Origin: Halobacillus locisalis
GTDB lineage: Bacteria; Bacillota; Bacilli; Bacillales; Halobacillaceae
Reading direction: 5' to 3'
DNA: 64,000 bases
NCBI RefSeq assembly: GCF_013694105.1
Contig: NZ_JACEFG010000001.1
Coordinates: 62,001 to 126,000 of the forward strand
Position 1 is the first letter of the stretch; the number at the start of each line of letters is the position of its first letter. Made by a program: the position numbers and the translations under genes. The notes below the pieces were generated by a model, which was not told the DNA's origin, ran no database searches, and saw only the letters and a list, made by a program, of their open reading frames with translations. Below, piece after piece: positions 61,019-64,000 of this stretch.

Positions 61019-62737
61019 ATGATGTCGATCGATAAAAAACAAGTGATTAAACTATTGGAGAGCATCGCTGTCTACTTAGAACTAAAAGGTGAAAACCCAT
61101 TTAAAATATCCGCATACAGAAAAGCTTCTCAAGCACTAGAACGCGATGATCGTTCGCTTAGTGAGATCGAAGACTTTACTAAGATGAAAGGAATCGGCAA
61201 AGGAACAGCCGCTGTGATTGATGAATACATTGAAAACGGAGAATCCGATACGTTAAAGCAGTTACAAGCGGAAGTTCCAGAAGGACTCGTTCCACTGTTG
61301 GATCTTCAAGGCCTTGGTGGGAAGAAACTCGCTAAATTGTATCAGCAACTAGGTGTTACAGATTCAAACTCCTTGAAGGAAGCATTGGAATCAGGGAAGG
61401 TTGAACAATTAGAAGGGTTCGGAAAGAAGTCAGCTGAAAAAATGCTTAAGGCATTGGAAGATGCTCATAGTCGTCCTGAACGACTACCGATTGCGATCAT
61501 GCTTCCGTTGGCTGAAAAAATAGAACGATTCCTGAGTGAAGCTCAATCGTTCGCACGTTTCTCTCAAGCTGGTAGTATGAGGCGCATGAGTGAAACAATG
61601 AAGGATCTGGATTTCATTATCGCTTCTGAGGATCCGGAAGCCACAAGAGATGAATTGCTGGAGTATCCGGATATTAAAGAAGTGGTGGCGTCCGGTGAAA
61701 CGAAAGTGTCCGTCGTTGTACGCGAGACTTATGATATTGGCATTGACTTCAGAATTGTCGCACCGGAAGAATTTGCGACAACCCTTCATCATTTTACAGG
61801 GTCCAAAGATCATAATGTATCCATGAGGCAGTTGGCTAAACAACAAAATGAAAAGATTAGTGAATATGGAATCGAGAATACGGAAACAGGAGAAGTGAAG
61901 ACGTTTGAATCGGAAGAAGCTTTTTTTGAACACTTCAACCTCCATTTCATTCCACCGGAGCTTCGTGAAAACTACGGTGAAGTGGACAAGTTTAAAAATC
62001 CGGTAGACCTAGTGAACCTGAATGATATCCGAGGCGATTTGCATATGCACTCGACATGGAGTGATGGTGCGCAGTCTATTCAAGAGATGGCTGAGAGAGC
62101 TAAGCAAAAAGGGTATGACTATATCGCCATCACGGACCATTCCAAATATTTACGGGTAGCCAATGGACTGGATGAGAAACGATTGCGTATGCAAAGAGAA
62201 GAAATTGAGAAAGTAAACGAATCAATGAACGATTTTCATATTTTTGCAGGAGTGGAGATGGACATTCTACCGGATGCTTCCTTAGACTTCAGCAACGATT
62301 TCCTGAAAGAGATGGATTTCGTCATTGCATCCATTCATTCGAGTTTTCAACAATCGGAAGAAAAGATTATGGAAAGAATGAACGAAGCCTTAGAGAATCC
62401 GTATGTCGATATGATTGCCCATCCGACAGGACGTCTCATTGGACGGCGAGATGGGTATGCCATTTCGATTGAACAACTGATCCAAGGCGCAAAGAAGACG
62501 GGAACCATTCTAGAATTGAACGCAAACCCTAACCGACTTGATTTAACGTGGCAATGGTTAATGAGAGCACAAGAGGAGGGCGTTCAAGTTGCCATCAACA
62601 CGGATGCCCATAATTATTCGATGCTTGAACATATGAGAATCGGTGTAGGAGCCGCGAGAAAAGGATGGTTACGTAAAGATACGGTCATCAACACGTGGAC
62701 GAAAGAGCAATTAATGAAGAAGTTTGATAAACGATAG
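61019..62737 (+). CDS. polX: DNA polymerase X with C-terminal PHP domain
   Basis: A 572-residue bacterial PolX used in base-excision type repair. The N-terminal 8-kDa and helix-hairpin-helix regions ([27 protein letters not shown]) lead to the nucleotidyltransferase motif [19 protein letters not shown] (positions 184-202), with the third Asp in [11 protein letters not shown] domain (from about residue 335, [12 protein letters not shown] and ITDHSK) gives 3'-5' exonuclease activity. ATG 61019 or 61022 are both possible starts, behind AAAGGAGAAG. mutS2 follows after 20 bases. Confidence 0.94.
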   Translation: MMSIDKKQVIKLLESIAVYLELKGENPFKISAYRKASQALERDDRSLSEIEDFTKMKGIGKGTAAVIDEYIENGESDTLKQLQAEVPEGLVPLLDLQGLGGKKLAKLYQQLGVTDSNSLKEALESGKVEQLEGFGKKSAEKMLKALEDAHSRPERLPIAIMLPLAEKIERFLSEAQSFARFSQAGSMRRMSETMKDLDFIIASEDPEATRDELLEYPDIKEVVASGETKVSVVVRETYDIGIDFRIVAPEEFATTLHHFTGSKDHNVSMRQLAKQQNEKISEYGIENTETGEVKTFESEEAFFEHFNLHFIPPELRENYGEVDKFKNPVDLVNLNDIRGDLHMHSTWSDGAQSIQEMAERAKQKGYDYIAITDHSKYLRVANGLDEKRLRMQREEIEKVNESMNDFHIFAGVEMDILPDASLDFSNDFLKEMDFVIASIHSSFQQSEEKIMERMNEALENPYVDMIAHPTGRLIGRRDGYAISIEQLIQGAKKTGTILELNANPNRLDLTWQWLMRAQEEGVQVAINTDAHNYSMLEHMRIGVGAARKGWLRKDTVINTWTKEQLMKKFDKR

Positions 62738-62757
62738 CGTTAAAGGAGACGACATAC

Positions 62758-64000
62758 ATGAACCAACGAATCCTCCATGTTTTAGAATATAAGAAAATCA
62801 TTGATCAACTAAGTGAACAAGCAGCTTCTTCCCTGGGTAAAGAAAAGATCGCCGCACTCAAACCATCCTCTAATTTAGAAGAAGTACAAGCTTGGCAGAG
62901 AGAAACGGATGAAGCGGCTCAAGTGATGCGGTTGAAAGGACATGTTCCTTTGGGGGGCATATTTGATATCAAGCCGAGTCTGAAACGCACCACTATTGGT
63001 GGAATCTTATCGGCTTTAGAGTGTTTAGATGTCGCTAGTACCATTTATGGAGGCCGTCAATTACGACGCTTCATCAATGATATGGAAGAGCCAGACATGC
63101 CGATTTTAAGAGAATTGGTTGAAGAGATTGCTCCTATGAAAGAGCTAGAGCAGGAAATCAGAAACTGTATTGATGATCATGGAACCGTAATGGATGGTGC
63201 TTCTGACCAATTGCGTTCCATCAGGTCCAGTATCCGAACTTATGAGAGCCGAGTGAGAGAGAAGATGGACGGACTGACTCGCTCGAAGTCTAATATGTTA
63301 TCGGATTCGATCGTAACCATCCGTAATGAACGTTATGTATTACCTGTGAAGCAAGAATACCGGGGCTCTATTGGAGGGATTGTGCACGACCAGTCTGCAT
63401 CAGGTGCCACGTTGTTCATCGAACCTCAAGCAGTCGTCGAAGTGAATAATCAACTTCAAGAAGCACGCGTTAAAGAAAAACATGAAATCGAAAAGATCTT
63501 GAAAGAATTATCACAAGCGATTGCTTTAGAAAATGAGCCTTTATATCACAATGTATCTGTTTTGGCGAACGTTGATTTTATGTTTGCGCGTGCTAAGTTA
63601 GCTCAATCTATGAAAGCATCTATGCCGAAGATGAACGATGAAGGGCGAATCAGCATGAAGCAAGCGAGACACCCACTGATTGCTGAGGATGAAGTGGTGC
63701 CGAATGATATTGAGATCGGGCAAGACTATACATCGATTGTCATCACAGGACCGAACACCGGAGGAAAGACGGTCACATTAAAACTTGTGGGCTTGTGTAC
63801 GCTGATGGCACAGTCAGGTTTGCAAATTCCTGCGTTAGATGGCTGTGAACTTTCGGTGTTCGAAGAAGTCTATGCTGATATCGGCGATGAACAGTCTATT
63901 GAACAAAGCTTATCAACGTTTTCTTCCCATATGACAAACATCGTAGAGATTTTGAAAAACGTGGACCACCGCTCGCTGGTTCTCTTTGATGAACTTGGTG
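62758..64000 (+). CDS. mutS2: Endonuclease MutS2 (3' end outside the window)
   Basis: The frame opens at ATG 62758 (after AAAGGAGACGAC) and runs past the end of the window; 414 residues are visible. MutS2 in Bacillus deals with collided ribosomes and recombination intermediates rather than with mismatches. The N-terminal helical part has [11 protein letters not shown]-like and [18 protein letters not shown] segments; the ATPase shows Walker [14 protein letters not shown] (near residues 330-342), the [18 protein letters not shown] segment and a Walker B LVLFDELG at the end. The C-terminal Smr nuclease domain is not in the window. Confidence 0.94.
   Translation, partial: MNQRILHVLEYKKIIDQLSEQAASSLGKEKIAALKPSSNLEEVQAWQRETDEAAQVMRLKGHVPLGGIFDIKPSLKRTTIGGILSALECLDVASTIYGGRQLRRFINDMEEPDMPILRELVEEIAPMKELEQEIRNCIDDHGTVMDGASDQLRSIRSSIRTYESRVREKMDGLTRSKSNMLSDSIVTIRNERYVLPVKQEYRGSIGGIVHDQSASGATLFIEPQAVVEVNNQLQEARVKEKHEIEKILKELSQAIALENEPLYHNVSVLANVDFMFARAKLAQSMKASMPKMNDEGRISMKQARHPLIAEDEVVPNDIEIGQDYTSIVITGPNTGGKTVTLKLVGLCTLMAQSGLQIPALDGCELSVFEEVYADIGDEQSIEQSLSTFSSHMTNIVEILKNVDHRSLVLFDELG

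Overview
The window is a stretch of low-to-mid GC Firmicutes chromosome from an endospore-forming Bacillaceae. Sporulation genes (ytrH, ytrI, ytvI, ytaF, ytxC, sspI), T-box leaders, an L20-type infC leader and gene order close to the Bacillus subtilis ytkK-to-mutS2 region support this. It is not B. subtilis itself. A PspA/DUF4178/DUF4247/DUF350/aminopropyltransferase cluster, a lone hflC between phoR and polA, a dUTPase gene beside ysdB and several families of intergenic repeats suggest a moderately halophilic relative such as Halobacillus, Pontibacillus or Virgibacillus. The genus is an inference.

Layout. 1-5.3 kb: tail of an EcsC-family gene, moaB, a universal stress protein, an NCS1 permease, a YtkK-type SDR and alanine dehydrogenase. 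5.4-10.3 kb: an envelope-stress type cluster (DUF4178, PspA, DUF4247, DUF350, membrane-fused aminopropyltransferase, ytkL) behind a sigma-W-like promoter. 10.4-13.2 kb: ytoI, ytpI, nrnA. 13.2-14.0 kb: a gene-free island of repeats. 14.0-18.4 kb: ytrI-ytrH (minus strand, sigma-E-like promoter) and divergent dnaE. 18.4-25.9 kb: central carbon and fatty acid genes (malic enzyme, a GntR regulator with an operator-like palindrome nearby, accD-accA, pfkA-pyk, fxsA). 25.9-31.4 kb: ytvI, then citZ-icd-mdh and a MaoC-like protein. 31.7-40.1 kb: phoP-phoR, orphan hflC, polA-mutM-ytaF-coaE. 40.1-46.4 kb: gapB with two CcpN-like sites, speD, a hypothetical gene, nrdR, dnaB-dnaI, ytxC. 46.4-50.4 kb: T-box-thrS, a second repeat array, infC-rpmI-rplT. 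50.5-54.7 kb: ysdA, a TVP38 protein, ysdB (sigma-W-like promoter), dUTPase, ysdC, sspI, ysgA. 54.7-58.5 kb: T-box-pheST. 58.5-59.0 kb: two repeat elements between identical hairpins. 59.0-64.0 kb: rnhC, zapA, cvpA, polX and the 5' part of mutS2.

Most genes are core functions: replication and repair, glycolysis and the TCA cycle, fatty acid initiation, aminoacyl-tRNA synthetases, translation. The least understood parts are the PspA/aminopropyltransferase cluster, the 21-bp-phased TGTCCGA arrays (13.5 and 48.7 kb), and a family of about 120-200 bp elements whose terminal arms differ between copies but stay complementary within each copy. No tRNA, rRNA, CRISPR array or insertion sequence was seen.
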